DNA from: Streptomyces griseomycini
Lineage (GTDB): Bacteria > Actinomycetota > Actinomycetes > Streptomycetales > Streptomycetaceae
Reading direction: 5' to 3'
DNA: 38,339 nt
NCBI RefSeq assembly: GCF_014203535.1
Contig: NZ_JACHJI010000029.1
Span: 1-38,339, forward strand
The notes under the pieces were generated by a model. It made no database searches. It was not told where the DNA came from and saw only the letters and a program-made list of their open reading frames with translations. A program made the position numbers and the translations under genes. Of the stretch, positions 37,722 to 38,339 are shown piece after piece; the first letter of the stretch is position 1; every line of letters starts with the position of its first letter.

Positions 37722-38115
37722 CCCTCCCGGCCGGCTTCTCCATTCCCGCAGCTCAGCGCACCACTTACGCATGGTCGGACTGCTGACATCCCCTCTGCTG
37801 CCACTCTCCCTACCCCAATGAGAAAAGAGGCGGGGGCGGGTGCGGGCGGTGCGGCGGCATCGGGGATCGGGGCTCACAGTTTTGATTGCGCGTCGGCGGA
37901 GCCTCCGCGCTCGGGTGCTGACGCACCCGAATAGCGCATGACGGTGACCGGTTGGAAGCTGGGCGCACAGATGACGCACAGGCCGTTACGAGGCTACGGG
38001 ACCATTCCAGACTCGATCGGATACCCGCTTTGAAGCACTCGGAGGTGGGGGAGGTGCAGTTTCGCCAAGGCTACATGCTGCATCAATCACGCCCCTGACT
38101 CCCCTCGTTGCTGCT
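37722..38115. other. Subtelomeric non-coding region
   Basis: No gene is supported here. An 8-bp hairpin lies at 37911-37930 (TCGGGTGC with TGAC loop). The rest shows no other clear structure. Confidence 0.5.
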
Positions 38116-38339
38116 CGGGCCGTAGGCCCGTTGTCTGGCCGCGCGCAGCGTGGACAGACCCGGTGCGGGAGCGCAGCCCCCGCACCGCTCCGGGAGCGCA
38201 GCAAACGGAGCGTCAACCTGTGCGCGTAGCGCACAGGTTGAGCGGGACGCGCAGCGTCCCGCCAGCGCTCACGCGGAGCGTGAGCGCAATCACCGCGCGC
38301 AGCGCGGTGGTTCGCTTGCTCCGGGCGCAGCCCGGAGGG
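38116..38339. other. Right telomere of a linear replicon
   Basis: Nine palindromes fill the last 224 bases. On the + strand, the loops at 38116-38130 (GTA), 38133-38159 (GCA, imperfect), 38213-38241 (GTA), 38242-38262 (GCA), 38265-38287 (GGA), 38291-38309 (GCA) and 38319-38337 (GCA) are all GNA triplets; 38161-38187 and 38187-38211 have longer loops. Archetypal Streptomyces telomeres carry such densely packed palindromes, whose single-base loops are closed by sheared G:A pairs on the 3' strand. The + strand is the 3'-ending strand here. The tap-tpg pair supports the reading. Whether the true end is at 38339 or a little beyond cannot be seen. Confidence 0.85.

Noticed and set aside
37986..38234. 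Open frame in the telomere
   Set aside because: It overlaps the palindrome array, has no ribosome site and an Arg/Pro-rich nonsense-like composition.

Overview
The window looks like the right-hand end of a linear, conjugative Streptomyces plasmid (or a chromosome arm carrying one). The base composition is strongly GC-rich. Positions 14569-17385 hold a tap-tpg pair, the telomere-associated protein and terminal protein found with Streptomyces linear replicons. The last ~225 bases (38116-38339) are a run of palindromes with three-base GNA loops, the hallmark of archetypal Streptomyces telomeres. A plasmid-borne SsgB-like sporulation protein (33593-34006) also points to Streptomyces. No transposase, integrase, tRNA, rRNA or CRISPR array was seen.

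Left third (1-12199, minus strand): a nine-gene operon with mostly overlapping or abutting start and stop codons encodes a Gram-positive type IV secretion-like machine. In transcription order it has a TcpC/VirB8-like protein, a small two-span membrane protein (VirB2-like by position), another membrane protein (VirB3-like by position), a VirB4-like ATPase, a small Cys-motif membrane protein, a large VirB6/TrbL-like polytopic protein, a transglycosylase plus NlpC/P60 wall hydrolase, a small secreted or anchored protein, and a VirD4-like coupling ATPase. No FtsK-like TraB, the usual Streptomyces conjugation motor, is present in the window.

Centre (12200-19535): a ~730-base non-coding region is packed with two motif families (GGTCGG and TGCGCA). 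It is followed by a gene with a tandemly duplicated winged-helix domain (candidate replication initiator or regulator), then tap, tpg, a replication-relaxation family gene and a triple-repeat excisionase-like protein. A ~44-bp operator-like module lies just upstream of both the transfer operon and the replication-relaxation gene, which suggests one regulator for both.

Right arm (19570-37557, minus strand): about 24 genes, mostly small and of unknown function, with an SSB, two PP-loop (PAPS-reductase-like) proteins, an orphan ParB-like protein, a DUF932-like protein and the SsgB-like protein. They form at least six transcription units. Five share a near-identical promoter (TTCACA-like, exactly 16 bp, TAGTAT-like) preceded by a conserved upstream block. 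A sixth has the same -10 but a weak -35 next to a six-copy 13-bp iteron array. Four of the predicted transcripts (from P2, P4, P5 and P6) would start with a perfect stem-loop, and many intergenic gaps hold strong GC hairpins. A second telomere-like palindrome island lies internally at 34986-35159, inverted relative to the end. All assignments come from reading the sequence; no database search was run.
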